Notes: generated by a model not told the origin, from the sequence alone. Shown: positions 52,812-62,653, counted from the stretch's first letter. The stretch: 64,000 nt of DNA from Parapedobacter lycopersici_A (GCF_040395035.1 NZ_JBEBRB010000001.1:62001-126000), one strand, 5' to 3'. Numbers and translations are program-made.

Positions 52812-54224
52812 TCATCCATTCCACTGTGTGTGGAATACCCCTTCACGGTCAATGCGTTCATATTGATGCGCACCAAAAAAGTCTCGTTGCGCCTGGATCA
52901 GGTTAGTCGGCAACGTTTCGCTACGGTAAGCGTCAAAGTAAGCGAGCGCAGACATAAAGGCCGGTACAGGAATCCCTCTGTTTACAGCTTCGGCGACGAC
53001 GGCACGGATATGTTGCTGCATATTGACAACCCGACGGCCAATTTCGTCATCGAGCAACAGGTTGGGAAGCGCCCGGTCTCGTTGGTAAGCCGCCCTGAAG
53101 TCTTCCAGGCAAGCCGCGCGGATGATGCATCCACCACGCCAGATCCGGATGATTTCATCCAATTGCAGCCCATACTGGTAAGCCTCAGATGCAATCCGCA
53201 ACTGAGCCAGACCCTGAGCATAAATTGCCGTCATCGCAACGTAATATGCATTTTTCACTTGCGCAATAAACTGTTCTTCGAGCAGTGACTCATGTACTAC
53301 CGGTTTCCAGCGTAACCGCTTTGCCGCCTCCGTACGTTCCGTCTTGAGCTTGGATAAGTCGCGCATAGTCACCGCGGCGTCGATGGTGGGTACAGGTGCC
53401 TGTAAGTCCATCGCATTTTGCGACGTCCATTTCCCCGTGCCTTTGGCCTTTGCCCAGTCGGAAATAACATTAACGAGCCGCTGCCCGGTTTCGGTATCAA
53501 CCTCATTCAACACTTTCGCCGTTATCTCAATTAAAAAGGAATTAAGTTCCGTTTCATTCCAGGCTTCAAACGTCTGCTGCAGCCGGTCATCAGGTAAACC
53601 CAGCCCCCTCTTCAATAGATCATATGTTTCCGCAATCAGCTGCATAATCGCATACTCAATACCATTATGCACCATTTTCACGTAGTTTCCTGCAGAACCA
53701 CTGCCCATGTAAGCCACACACGCATCTCCGTTTACCTTTGCGGCAACGGCTTCAAAAACGGGGCGCAGCCGTTCATACGCACGCCGGTCGCCGCCCGGCA
53801 TCATGCTTGGTCCGAAACGGGCGCCGTGTTCGCCACCCGAAATACCCATTCCGAAAAAGTGGATCCCCTTCGCTGCCAGTTCCGTTACCCGGCGGTCTGT
53901 ATCCGTAAAATAAGTGTTGCCGCCATCTACAATGATATCTCCGTTCTCCAGGTAAGGAAGCAACGATGCTATAGCACCATCGACAGGCCCGCCGGCCGGC
54001 ACCAGCAGCATCAGTGCCCTGGGGTGTTTAAGCGACCCGGCAAACTCCGCTACCGAAGTGGTGCCCATCACCTGTTGATCACGGGTGGCTTCTTTCTCCA
54101 GTGAAGTAACCTTTACCGCATCCAGATCCAGACCCGCTACGGCAAAACCATGGTCGGCCATATTCAAGAGTAAATTTCTTCCCATCACACCCAGCCCCAC
54201 AATACCAAAATCGTATTGACTCAT
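52812..54224 (-). CDS. gnd: 6-phosphogluconate dehydrogenase (decarboxylating)
   Basis: A 470-residue E. coli-length GND. N-terminal NADP site GIVGLGVMGRNLLLNMADHG, then the substrate segments MGISGGEHGARFGPSMMPGG and KMVHNGIEYAIMQLIAE (with the catalytic Lys and His-Asn). Near the end it carries AYFDAYRSETLPTNLIQAQRDFFGAH. It makes ribulose 5-phosphate. It lies between rpiB and zwf. Confidence 0.96.
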   Translation of the reverse strand: MSQYDFGIVGLGVMGRNLLLNMADHGFAVAGLDLDAVKVTSLEKEATRDQQVMGTTSVAEFAGSLKHPRALMLLVPAGGPVDGAIASLLPYLENGDIIVDGGNTYFTDTDRRVTELAAKGIHFFGMGISGGEHGARFGPSMMPGGDRRAYERLRPVFEAVAAKVNGDACVAYMGSGSAGNYVKMVHNGIEYAIMQLIAETYDLLKRGLGLPDDRLQQTFEAWNETELNSFLIEITAKVLNEVDTETGQRLVNVISDWAKAKGTGKWTSQNAMDLQAPVPTIDAAVTMRDLSKLKTERTEAAKRLRWKPVVHESLLEEQFIAQVKNAYYVAMTAIYAQGLAQLRIASEAYQYGLQLDEIIRIWRGGCIIRAACLEDFRAAYQRDRALPNLLLDDEIGRRVVNMQQHIRAVVAEAVNRGIPVPAFMSALAYFDAYRSETLPTNLIQAQRDFFGAHQYERIDREGVFHTQWNG

Positions 54225-54262
54225 ATTATCCTTCTTTAATTGTTTCCATTATGTGAATGTGA

Positions 54263-54709
54263 TCATCGCCGATGTTCCAATGCAATGACTTTCTGCAGCC
54301 TACGCTCAAATCGGCCCGTGCCGATATACCGGGCCCGCAGGAAGGTATCGACCAGCTCCCGGATAAGCATCGGGCCGGTAACCCGACCGCCTATACATAA
54401 GAGGTTCATGTCATCATGTTCCACGCCCTGACGGGCAGAATACGTGTCTGTAATGAGGGCAGCACGTACGCCGGATATCTTATTGGCAGCAATGGATACA
54501 CCCACCCCGCTTCCACAGATAGCAATACCCCGCTCAACCGTCTTGCTGGCAATCGCTTCTGCCAATGGCACCACAATATCTGGGTAATCGTCATCAGGGT
54601 CCGGTGTCATTGCACCGAAATCAATCACTTCGTATTGCTTATTTAACTCAGCTATCACAGCCTGTTTCTGTTCAAAACCGGCATGGTCGGCCGCTATGCC
54701 TATTTTCAT
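54263..54709 (-). CDS. rpiB: Ribose-5-phosphate isomerase B
   Basis: A 148-residue RpiB/LacAB protein with MKIGIAADHAGFEQKQAVI, the catalytic Cys in IAICGSGVGVSIAANKI and AALITDTYSARQGVEHDDMN. It interconverts ribulose and ribose 5-phosphate. It is the first gene of the minus-strand oxidative pentose-phosphate cluster, followed by gnd after 38 bases. Confidence 0.93.
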   Translation of the reverse strand: MKIGIAADHAGFEQKQAVIAELNKQYEVIDFGAMTPDPDDDYPDIVVPLAEAIASKTVERGIAICGSGVGVSIAANKISGVRAALITDTYSARQGVEHDDMNLLCIGGRVTGPMLIRELVDTFLRARYIGTGRFERRLQKVIALEHRR

Positions 54710-54932
54710 ATTGCTAACAGTGGAGATTATCCGTTCGTCTTATTCGTTTTCCCGACAAATAATACTTGAAGATAAGCAAAAAAGTTTTGCCTTGCTTCCA
54801 TCCTGGACGCCGTCTTTCCAGTCACTCGGTTAATTTACATTATCCGGACGCAAATATAACGACGTTAGATGACTGTATCGTGGCTTCGGATAAACGATTT
54901 ATAGATATTCCGTTGCGCCTCCGAACGGGAGA

Positions 54933-57113
54933 TCATTTAAGTGCAAATGCAATGTAATTCCCCCCCAGCTTCGCACCTCTTGCCCCGCCTGCGGCAATAA
55001 CCACGTATTGCCGGCCATCCACTTCATAAGTAATCGGTGTCGCAAATCCGCCCGCCGGCAGCTGGTATTCCCAAAGCACCTTTCCTGTTTTTTTATCAAA
55101 TGCGCGGATCCGCTCATCCCTTGTGCCGGCAATAAAAATCAGTCCGCTGGCCGTAACCACCGGTCCGCCGTAATTTTCCGTACCCGTAACGGGAACGCCC
55201 TTCGCTGTCAGTTCCGGATATTCGCCCAGCGGAACCCGCCACACGTATTCACCGGTATTCAGGTCAATGGCATTCAGTGTTCCCCAGGGTGGCTTCACCC
55301 CCGGGTAACCGTCCTGATCCGTCAGTCGTTCCCACACTTTTTTAACATAACGTGGCTTAAAGCCGAAAGGCTGTCGCTCCGCCGTCTGTTCACTACTTTC
55401 CACGCGCTTTCCGTCGCCTGTACGCGGACGGGCGGCATCGGGATTAAGCAAATAATCAACAATCCGTTCACGGTCACCTTCGGGAAGATGTCCGAATGAG
55501 GGCATGCGCCCCGTTCCCGCGGCAATCAACGCCTTCAGCTGACCTGCCGAAAGCTTACCGCCAATGTCCCGGAGCGAAGGAAACTCCAATCCGTTGCCCC
55601 GGCGGTCAGCGCCGTGGCATGACGCACAGTTAACCGCATACAGCGCATGTCCTTCCGATAATTTAGCGGTCTGTGCGTTGAGCGTTGCCGTATCCACCAT
55701 CTGGAGCAGCCATGGATCGTTATTCGAGTTGACATACAATATGCCTTCCGGGTCCGTAGCATTACCGCCCCACTCGGCCCCACCGCTGTAACCAAACAGG
55801 ATCGTCCCCTCCACGCTGGGCGGGGTATACTTGTGGTCGGTCCGGTATTTCAGGTACCGTTCCCGGATATAGGCGTGCGATTCGGGGGAAATGTCGGTGA
55901 TATCATCCTCCGTAAAAACCTGATGGGCAAAAGGGGCCGGCTTGAGCGGGAATTTCTGTGTGGGATAGGGCTGTTCACCCGGCAGGCCGGCGGTGGGCAC
56001 CGGTCGTTCCTCCACCGGAAAAAGCGGCTCGCCGCTGTCCCTGTCGAGCACATAAACCAGCCCGTCCTTGGTTGCCTGCGCTACCGCATCCACCAGTTTT
56101 CCGTTATGTCTTACCGTTACCAGGTTCGGCTGGCTCGGAATATCCCGGTCCCACAGGTCGTGGCGGATGGTCTGATAATACCATTTGAGCTTCCCGGTTT
56201 CCGCATCCAGCGCAACGATACTGTTGGAAAAGAGGTTGGCGCCAGGGCGGTCGCCGCCATAAAAGTCCGAAGCAGGGGAGCCCGTACCAAAATACACCGT
56301 GCCCCGCGACTCGTCCACCACCATTCCCGGCCAGCTATTCACGCCGCCGATCCGCTGGTAAGCATCAGGGGGCCAGGTATCGTATCCAACCTCGCCGGGA
56401 TGCGGCACGGTATGGAATACCCATAGCAGCTTTCCGGTTACCACATCGAAACCCCGCACATAACCCGGTGCTGCATTTCCGTCCTCCGATACCGAGGAGC
56501 CCATCACCAGCACGTCTTTGTAGATCACACCGGGACTTGTCGCATTGACGTTAAGTCCCGAAACCTCACGGTCGAGCCCGTCATCCAGCCCCTGGTAAAG
56601 GCTTACCGCGCCACCGGTACCGAAACCCTCCACCAGTACGCCGCGGTCGGCATCAACCGCATAGAGGTTAGGGCCAACGGTATACAATATGCGCCGGTCG
56701 TTTCCGCGCTCCCAGTATACCACACCGCGGTTTACGTGTATCCGCTTTTCAGGCGGGTCGAATTTCCAGCGCAATTCTCCCGTGGCCGCATCCACCGCAA
56801 ACAGCTTCAGTCCCGGAGTTGTGCCATATAGCACGCCCCGAACCACAATCGGCTGGGTTTGAATCTGCAGGGCACGGGGTTCCTTACCGGGTTCGGGCGT
56901 TTCAGCTGCATCAAACATCCATGCAACCTCCAGCTGGCCTACGTTGTCCGGGGTAATCTGCGTCAGCGGCGAATACCGGTTCCCGGCCTTATTGCCCCCG
57001 TAAACCGGCCAGTCTGTCCCAGTCTTATAATCATAAGCCGTGCCGCTTCCCGTACAGTTTATGTATAGCACACCTGTTGCCAGCAGGCATGCTATGAGTC
57101 CATTCCGCATCAT
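54933..57113 (-). CDS. PQQ-dependent dehydrogenase with cytochrome c domain (glucose type)
   Basis: A 726-residue exported quinoprotein. The N-terminal signal (MMRNGLIACLLATGVLYINC) may end in a weak lipobox with Cys20. The eight-bladed propeller starts at DWPVYGGNKAGNRYSPLTQI. A cytochrome c domain is inserted late in the propeller: CASCH at 496-500 binds haem, with a likely axial Met in GRMPSFGHL about residue 545. The propeller then resumes (VKPPWGTLNAIDLNTGEYVWRVPLGEYPEL). This layout is that of single-subunit PQQ glucose dehydrogenases, which pass electrons to the respiratory chain. It follows the dehydratase gene by 32 bases. The exact sugar is not proven. Confidence 0.85.
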   Translation of the reverse strand: MMRNGLIACLLATGVLYINCTGSGTAYDYKTGTDWPVYGGNKAGNRYSPLTQITPDNVGQLEVAWMFDAAETPEPGKEPRALQIQTQPIVVRGVLYGTTPGLKLFAVDAATGELRWKFDPPEKRIHVNRGVVYWERGNDRRILYTVGPNLYAVDADRGVLVEGFGTGGAVSLYQGLDDGLDREVSGLNVNATSPGVIYKDVLVMGSSVSEDGNAAPGYVRGFDVVTGKLLWVFHTVPHPGEVGYDTWPPDAYQRIGGVNSWPGMVVDESRGTVYFGTGSPASDFYGGDRPGANLFSNSIVALDAETGKLKWYYQTIRHDLWDRDIPSQPNLVTVRHNGKLVDAVAQATKDGLVYVLDRDSGEPLFPVEERPVPTAGLPGEQPYPTQKFPLKPAPFAHQVFTEDDITDISPESHAYIRERYLKYRTDHKYTPPSVEGTILFGYSGGAEWGGNATDPEGILYVNSNNDPWLLQMVDTATLNAQTAKLSEGHALYAVNCASCHGADRRGNGLEFPSLRDIGGKLSAGQLKALIAAGTGRMPSFGHLPEGDRERIVDYLLNPDAARPRTGDGKRVESSEQTAERQPFGFKPRYVKKVWERLTDQDGYPGVKPPWGTLNAIDLNTGEYVWRVPLGEYPELTAKGVPVTGTENYGGPVVTASGLIFIAGTRDERIRAFDKKTGKVLWEYQLPAGGFATPITYEVDGRQYVVIAAGGARGAKLGGNYIAFALK

Positions 57114-57145
57114 GCTAATATTCGTATTGAGAGTTGTCAAATCCC

Positions 57146-58510
57146 TTAAGGCCGGATGATTGTACCGTCTCCTTTGCGGATCGTCCACCGAGAGCGGGTG
57201 CCGATCGGATATTTCGCCGCTTCCTTCTCATTGATATCCACACCCAGTCCCGGTTTGTCACTCAGTTGGAAGTATCCATTCTCAATGACCGGAGTGCCCG
57301 GCAGTACCTCATGAACCCGCTCGTTGAAAAACTGGGACTCCTGGATGCCAAAATTCCAAACTGCGGCGTTGATTGCGTTATTTGCCGCATGTCCAACCGG
57401 AGAAGTATCTCCCGGTCCGTGCCATGCCGTCTTCACGTTAAACCATTCGCCCAGCCGGGCCACTTTCATCGCCGGTGTAATGCCTCCGATCTGCGAAATG
57501 TGAATCCGTATATAGTCAAAAAGCTGGTCCTTCATGTAGTCCCGGAACTCATTGATATTATTGAACAATTCGCCCATCGCCAACGGAACCGTCGTCGATG
57601 CTCGGAGCTGCCGGAACCAGCCCATATTCTCAGGCGAAAACGGATCCTCAATGAAAAATGGCCGGTACTCTTCCAGACGCTTGATCATATTGATCGCATC
57701 CATCGGCTCCACGCGCTCGTGGACGTCATGGCACAGTTCCAGTTTCTCCCCAAACCGCTTCCTTACTGCTTCAAACATCTTGGGAACCGTTTCCAGATAA
57801 GACCGTTGGTCCATGTACTCATCGCTCTCCTTACCGTAGCCCGCCGCCCGGAAATCCGGAACATAGTCCTTGTCGAGCCCCACACCTCCGTATGCACCCA
57901 GCTGGATCCGCACATGCCGGAAACCGCGCTCCACATACCCCGCAACATTATCGCAAACTTCTTCGATATCCCGTCCGCTTGCGTGTGCGTAAGTATCAAT
58001 CGCAAACCGTGTTTTACCACCCAGAAGCTGGTATACCGGTACACCAAGACGCTTGCCTTTAATATCCCAAAGTGCCTGGTCCAGGCCCGAAAGCGCATTG
58101 TTCAGCACCGGCCCGTTCCGCCAGTACGAACTTACATATGCCGCCTGCCACATGTCTTCGATGTTATCCACATCACGTCCCTGGCAGAATTCGTTTAAAT
58201 AAATATCAATCGCTGGCACCACTACCGCGGCTCGCTGGGTAAATGTAGCACAGCCAAGTCCGTAAAGACCCGGCTCGCTGGTTTCAACCTTTACAATCAC
58301 CAGGTTTGCCCCACCGGGGGCCGTCGTAATTGCCCGCACACGCGTGATCGTAACCGGTGCCGCACCGCGCGCATATTGTGGCGTCAGCCGGTCCATACCA
58401 CGCGCCTCACCCATACCCATGAGTCCAAATGCACCCGCAGCCGAGCCCAGGCCCAGTAGCTTTAGCATCTCCCGCCGATTCGATAATGTCTGTTTCGCTT
58501 TAGATTCCAT
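57146..58510 (-). CDS. Tat-exported ManD-type sugar-acid dehydratase (enolase superfamily)
   Basis: A 454-residue protein. The N-terminus SNRREMLKLLGLGSAAGAF is a twin-arginine signal, so the folded enzyme is expected in the periplasm. The rest is an enolase-superfamily TIM barrel of the ManD kind: metal ligands lie in ELCHDVHERVEP, FFIEDPFSPENMGW and PLAMGELFNN; the late catalytic His in TAWHGPGDTSPVGHAAN. ManD-type enzymes dehydrate D-mannonate, and some act on D-gluconate, giving 2-keto-3-deoxygluconate. Its operon partner is a PQQ sugar dehydrogenase 32 bases downstream. The kinase and aldolase for the product are at 59047-60757. Confidence 0.82.
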   Translation of the reverse strand: MESKAKQTLSNRREMLKLLGLGSAAGAFGLMGMGEARGMDRLTPQYARGAAPVTITRVRAITTAPGGANLVIVKVETSEPGLYGLGCATFTQRAAVVVPAIDIYLNEFCQGRDVDNIEDMWQAAYVSSYWRNGPVLNNALSGLDQALWDIKGKRLGVPVYQLLGGKTRFAIDTYAHASGRDIEEVCDNVAGYVERGFRHVRIQLGAYGGVGLDKDYVPDFRAAGYGKESDEYMDQRSYLETVPKMFEAVRKRFGEKLELCHDVHERVEPMDAINMIKRLEEYRPFFIEDPFSPENMGWFRQLRASTTVPLAMGELFNNINEFRDYMKDQLFDYIRIHISQIGGITPAMKVARLGEWFNVKTAWHGPGDTSPVGHAANNAINAAVWNFGIQESQFFNERVHEVLPGTPVIENGYFQLSDKPGLGVDINEKEAAKYPIGTRSRWTIRKGDGTIIRP

Positions 58511-59046
58511 AATTGTTATTTTAAGTGTTCATATTCAAAGTCGTATTTGCGGCAACAGCTAACAAACCTGATAACCGCCAATTGCGAACCCCTGCAACTG
58601 ATGATACCTACTGGCCATTAAAAACTCCTGCGATAAAAAGTGGTTCGGCGAATCAGCAATCCGCCTAATTTGGCAGTTTCCTGTGAAACCCTCACCAATA
58701 TTACGGATTAATTGCTAATAAAAGCACGGTTTATCCAAAAAATGACCCATATAATTCCTCCGGTTGATATTACGCGGCACAGACAGGCACTGACCCGTGC
58801 GGCGGATCTGTATGTTCTCAATATTCACTATTGCAGTTTAGATAACGGACTTGCATTTTACATTAATCGGCAGAAAAAGAAAACGCAGGTTACCTATAGC
58901 TCGGTTGGCAGGGAGAGTGGTACACTGCCGCATTGACCGTTTCATTTTTAATGCTCGGCACATCGGTAGTAACCAAAAGAAAAGGCTATCTTTTCTTATC
59001 GATAGCCTTTTATCTTGTTTTGCTGCTGGGACTGGCCTGATCCGGC
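58511..59046. other. Intergenic stretch between the dehydratase and KDPG aldolase genes
   Basis: No supported gene is seen. A 64-codon open frame at 58742-58936 (plus strand, MTHIIPPVDITRHRQ start) has no recognised family or good promoter. A terminator for the aldolase transcript sits at 58981-59010. The promoter of the dehydratase operon must lie near 58520-58600, but no consensus box was found. Confidence 0.5.
58981..59010 (-). terminator. Terminator of the kdgK-eda transcript
   Basis: AAAGGCTATC (58981-58990) pairs perfectly with GATAGCCTTT (59001-59010) over a ten-base loop; on the minus strand the stem is followed by a T-rich run. It lies 36 bases after the aldolase stop. Confidence 0.75.
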
Positions 59047-59685
59047 CTATTTCACCCAGCCCATTAATTGTCCGGCACGTGCTGCCAGCCAGTCGTAACC
59101 CGCAGCACCATCCGGTTGGGCAAATAACTTGGATCCCATGCCCACAGCACTGACACCCGCTTCAAACCATTCGGAAATATTCTGTTGGTCTGGGCTCACT
59201 CCGCCGGTCGGCATAAAACGCATCGTGGGGAAAAGCGGCTTAATCGCTTTTAAAAACTTCGTGCCCAAAGTATCACCGGGAAACAGTTTTACCAATGGCG
59301 CGCCAAGGTCTTCCGCCAGACTGATCTCCGTCGGTGTCATGCAGCCCGGTATCCACAATACGTTTTGCTGTAAGGTTACCTCCGCGATTTCTCTTTTAAC
59401 CACCGGACTGACGATAAAATCAGCCCCGGCCTTCAGGTATTGCGTTGCTGTGGCGGCATCCTTAATCGTGCCTATTCCCAGTTTCAGCTCCGGGAGATTC
59501 GCATTCCGGAATTCAAGCAAATGCCCAAAATTATCCAGCGCATTGGCACCCCGGTTTACAAATTCAAAAACCCGAATCCCTCCCTCATAGCACGCATTAA
59601 CCACATCGATACACGTTTGCGGGTTATCGTGGTAATAAACCGGCAATACCGGATAGGCAAGAATATGATCAAGTATTTTTTCCAT
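59047..59685 (-). CDS. eda: KDPG aldolase (bifunctional KHG/KDPG type)
   Basis: A 212-residue class I aldolase that splits 2-keto-3-deoxy-6-phosphogluconate into pyruvate and glyceraldehyde 3-phosphate. The Glu lies in GIRVFEFVNRG (VxExT place), the Schiff-base Lys in APLVKLFPGD, and the phosphate site in MPTGGVSPDQQNI. ATG 59685 (MEKILDHILAYPVLPVYY) is chosen; the frame is open further upstream. It follows the KDG kinase by 76 bases in the same direction. Confidence 0.9.
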   Translation of the reverse strand: MEKILDHILAYPVLPVYYHDNPQTCIDVVNACYEGGIRVFEFVNRGANALDNFGHLLEFRNANLPELKLGIGTIKDAATATQYLKAGADFIVSPVVKREIAEVTLQQNVLWIPGCMTPTEISLAEDLGAPLVKLFPGDTLGTKFLKAIKPLFPTMRFMPTGGVSPDQQNISEWFEAGVSAVGMGSKLFAQPDGAAGYDWLAARAGQLMGWVK

Positions 59686-59761
59686 TATGTTTTGCTTTAT
59701 GCGATACACGCCGGGCCTAAGCTGTTCTACTGCTTCCCTTTCGCGTACGGCTACTGTTAAT

Positions 59762-60757
59762 TTATATTTCCCCGTCTCCGAAATCTCCTTTTACAAACAA
59801 CTTCTTAAATCCGGCGGAAGTTGCCGTATCCACAATTTCCTGACCCGGTTTCCCCGCCGTAAGCGCATAAATAAGTCCCGCCATAAATGCGTCACCGCTG
59901 CCAATACGGTCTACCACTTCATTCGTCTCGTGGATCGTCGAAATAAAATTGCTTTCCCTGTCGTGGTATGTACCGTACAGCAGGTTGTGAGTCGGAGAGT
60001 CCATAAAACGGAAGGTATAAGCAACATGCTTACACCGTGGGATAAGGTCAAAGATTTCGCGTGCCGACTGTGTCGCGTGCTCAAAATAAACGTCGGCAGG
60101 GGTATCCCTGCCCAGCGTTTCCAGCACTGCGGTGCCCAGCATTTTATTTGCCGCCCAAATATTCCCCATCACCACGTCGCAGTATTGCAGCAGGTCAGGC
60201 ATAACCTCAATGGGCTGCTTACCGTAATTCCAAAGCTTATTGCGGTAGTTAAGATCGACAGACACAGTCAGCCCTTTCCGTTGGGCAGTCGCCAATGCTT
60301 CTTTGCAGACTTCTGCCAACGCGGTATTCAACGCAGGGGTAAGCGCACTCCAGTGAAACCAGGTATAGCCTTCGAGCACACGGTCCCAGTCGATCATACC
60401 GGGCTCCAGTTGACTAAGCGCGGAATACTTGCGGTCGTACACCACTTCGCCTTTTGATAGTCCGTTGGCGGAAAGCAGGAAGTACAGCCCCAGGCGATCG
60501 CCTTCAAGCAGACAGGGCGTGGTATCCACACCCAGTTTATGGAGTACCTGTATCACCTGTTTTGATAATTCGTTATCCGGGATTCGACTCATGTAACTGC
60601 ATCGTAGTCCCCATTGGCCGAGCGAGGCCGCGACATTGGCTTCAGACCCTCCCGGGAAAACCGTCACCCCATTACCCTCACCTAAAAAAGTCTCGCCGGC
60701 CGAGCTCAGTCGAAGCAGCAGCTCGCCAAACGACAGTATGTTATGTTGTTCATTCAT
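59762..60757 (-). CDS. kdgK: 2-keto-3-deoxygluconate kinase (PfkB family)
   Basis: A 331-residue ribokinase-family sugar kinase. The N-terminal substrate motif is FPGGSEANVAASLGQWG; the C-terminal ATP/anion-hole motif with the catalytic Asp is DRIGSGDAFMAGLIYAL. The neighbouring KDPG aldolase and the dehydratase upstream in the region make KDG the most likely substrate, though other keto-sugars are possible from sequence alone. Confidence 0.85.
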   Translation of the reverse strand: MNEQHNILSFGELLLRLSSAGETFLGEGNGVTVFPGGSEANVAASLGQWGLRCSYMSRIPDNELSKQVIQVLHKLGVDTTPCLLEGDRLGLYFLLSANGLSKGEVVYDRKYSALSQLEPGMIDWDRVLEGYTWFHWSALTPALNTALAEVCKEALATAQRKGLTVSVDLNYRNKLWNYGKQPIEVMPDLLQYCDVVMGNIWAANKMLGTAVLETLGRDTPADVYFEHATQSAREIFDLIPRCKHVAYTFRFMDSPTHNLLYGTYHDRESNFISTIHETNEVVDRIGSGDAFMAGLIYALTAGKPGQEIVDTATSAGFKKLFVKGDFGDGEI

Positions 60758-60845
60758 GATCGGAAAATTGGGTGGCTAATATACGAAAATAGCCATATTC
60801 CGGGGAATTACGCTTAATAAATATCAGGATAAAGCGGTCTTGTCA

Positions 60846-62036
60846 CTAATCGTTTACATATTGGAAAGCCTGCGCAAAATCCGCGATCAGGTCATCGATA
60901 TGTTCTATGCCCACGGAAATCCGCAATAAGCCTTCGTTAATCCCTGCCCGCTCCTTCTCCTGCTTGGAGTGGTGCTTCCCCCACATGCTGGCCGGGTGCA
61001 CAATCAGCGACTCTACACCACCCAGGCTGGCCGCATTCGCAAAGATCTTCAATTGACGGAGTATGTTCTGTGCACGGTGGAACTGCTGTTGCTCATCCTT
61101 TCCATCCACCTCAATACAAAGCATTCCGGTAAAACCCCTCATTTGGGTCTTAGCCAATTCATGCTGCGGATGCGAGGGAAGTCCGCTATAAATGACGCGC
61201 CGGACCAGCGGTTGTTGTTCAAGCCACTGCGCCAATTGCAGCGCATTTTCATTAATCTGACGTACACGCATGGCGAGCGTGCGCAGCCCCCGGAGCAATA
61301 ACCAGGTATCAAACGGTGCCAGCGCACCGCCGAATGAAAGCAGTTTTTTCCAGGCAATATTAATCGCTTCCGTTGTACCGCAGATGACGCCCGCTGTAAG
61401 ATCGCTGTGCCCGCCGAGGTATTTTGTCGCGCTGTGCACCACGATGTCAATCCCGAAATCGCCCGGCCGCTGGTTGATGGGACTCGCGAAGGTATTGTCG
61501 CAGATCGTCGTAATGCCATTCCCTCTTGCCAATGTACCCACGAAAGCCAGGTCGGTTATGGCCAGATTCGGATTGGATGGTGTTTCCAGATAAATCAGGG
61601 TGGTATTTTCGCGGATTGCTTCCCGGAAAGAATTATTGTCACGTTGGTCGGCATAGGATACCGATATCCCAAATTGCGGCAAAACTTCCCGAAGAAATAT
61701 GCCGGCGGCCGAATAATGGGACAGCTGGGCAACCACATGGTCACCCGCTTTGACTATCGACAGGATTGCGGTACTGATGGCCGCCATGCCGGTGGCCGTC
61801 AACAGCGCAGCCTCCTTGCCCTCCAGCCTGGCTAACAGCTCGGCCGTCTGGCTGCTGACCGGATTGCCATGCCGCTGATAGAAATGCGGGTACCTCGGCG
61901 CAGTAGCTGCTTCAATGAATTCATCCACCCCCGGCGGGGCATAATAGGTTGCGGTTTGGTAAATTGGAGGTACTACAGAACGGGATGTATTAAATGCATT
62001 ACCCGAATGGATTAAATCCGTTTCAATATGGTTCAT
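60846..62036 (-). CDS. Cystathionine gamma-synthase/lyase family PLP enzyme
   Basis: A 396-residue Cys/Met-metabolism PLP enzyme. The pyridoxal Lys is in VHSATKYLGGHSDLTAGV, with SQTAELLARLEGKEAALLTATGMAAI and YLETPSNPNLAITDL. The family includes cystathionine gamma-synthase, gamma-lyase and O-acetylhomoserine sulfhydrylase; the exact reaction cannot be fixed from sequence. It has no operon partner: the kinase gene is 88 bases away and the DoxX gene is 227 bases upstream. Confidence 0.85.
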   Translation of the reverse strand: MNHIETDLIHSGNAFNTSRSVVPPIYQTATYYAPPGVDEFIEAATAPRYPHFYQRHGNPVSSQTAELLARLEGKEAALLTATGMAAISTAILSIVKAGDHVVAQLSHYSAAGIFLREVLPQFGISVSYADQRDNNSFREAIRENTTLIYLETPSNPNLAITDLAFVGTLARGNGITTICDNTFASPINQRPGDFGIDIVVHSATKYLGGHSDLTAGVICGTTEAINIAWKKLLSFGGALAPFDTWLLLRGLRTLAMRVRQINENALQLAQWLEQQPLVRRVIYSGLPSHPQHELAKTQMRGFTGMLCIEVDGKDEQQQFHRAQNILRQLKIFANAASLGGVESLIVHPASMWGKHHSKQEKERAGINEGLLRISVGIEHIDDLIADFAQAFQYVND

Positions 62037-62263
62037 GCTGTTTGAAATTTGATAAGGCTAAGGTAAGGAGATCTTCGGCGAAAACAAATATACCGGCAAT
62101 GAAACCGGCCCGATGGATGTCCCTTTCCGCCTTCCGAAACCATAGGCAACTCCGGGATGGAACGCACTGCGGCTATCCCTGATGAAATAGCCGCAGCAAT
62201 AGTACCCGCCCCCCTGTATAACGGGATGAAATGCCTTTTAATGTGTTCTGTGTAGTGGTCCTG

Positions 62264-62653
62264 TTATTTGCTGATCATTGGCAGGTACTTCCGGCGGTTC
62301 TCAATAATGACCCAGATATTAGTGGCCATAATAAACAGCGCAACCGGTAATCCCGATGGTGCTACGGTTGAATGTACGCACAGCACGCCAACTGTAATGG
62401 GCAGGATGACAATGGCCCCAAGTGCCCGGGACCTTGCCGGGATAAAAAGCACGCCGCCGATAATTTCGATGGCGGCCACCAACGGCATCAGCCAGCTGAC
62501 TTCCATCAGTGCCATGCTGTCCTTGATCAGCTCTTCCGGCAGGTCAGGGGGTACCGGCATGTAATTAAAAATTTTGTTCAATCCCGAGTTGATGTAACCC
62601 AATCCGAATAAGAGACTCAGTACAAATAAAATTTTCGCTTTCATCGTGTTCAT
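62264..62653 (-). CDS. DoxX family membrane protein
   Basis: A 129-residue DoxX protein with four membrane segments (ILFVLSLLFGLGYINSGLNKI, WLMPLVAAIEIIGGVLFI, ALGAIVILPITVGVLCVHST, PVALFIMATNIWVIIEN). It diverges from the Rrf2 gene with 289 bases between. Function is unknown. A link to the Rrf2 regulon is possible but not shown by an adjacent operator. Confidence 0.78.
   Translation of the reverse strand: MNTMKAKILFVLSLLFGLGYINSGLNKIFNYMPVPPDLPEELIKDSMALMEVSWLMPLVAAIEIIGGVLFIPARSRALGAIVILPITVGVLCVHSTVAPSGLPVALFIMATNIWVIIENRRKYLPMISK

Noticed and set aside
57134..58198. Long plus-strand open frame opposite the dehydratase gene
   Set aside because: Its product is rich in Arg, His and Cys with no domain, and the minus strand encodes a clear enolase-superfamily enzyme.
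58742..58936. 64-codon small gene
   Set aside because: It has no family, weak start context and no promoter; kept only as a note in the intergenic entry.
59687..60457. Plus-strand open frame of 256 codons opposite eda and kdgK
   Set aside because: It is a shadow of the PfkB kinase gene; composition is unlike a real protein and no family is recognisable.
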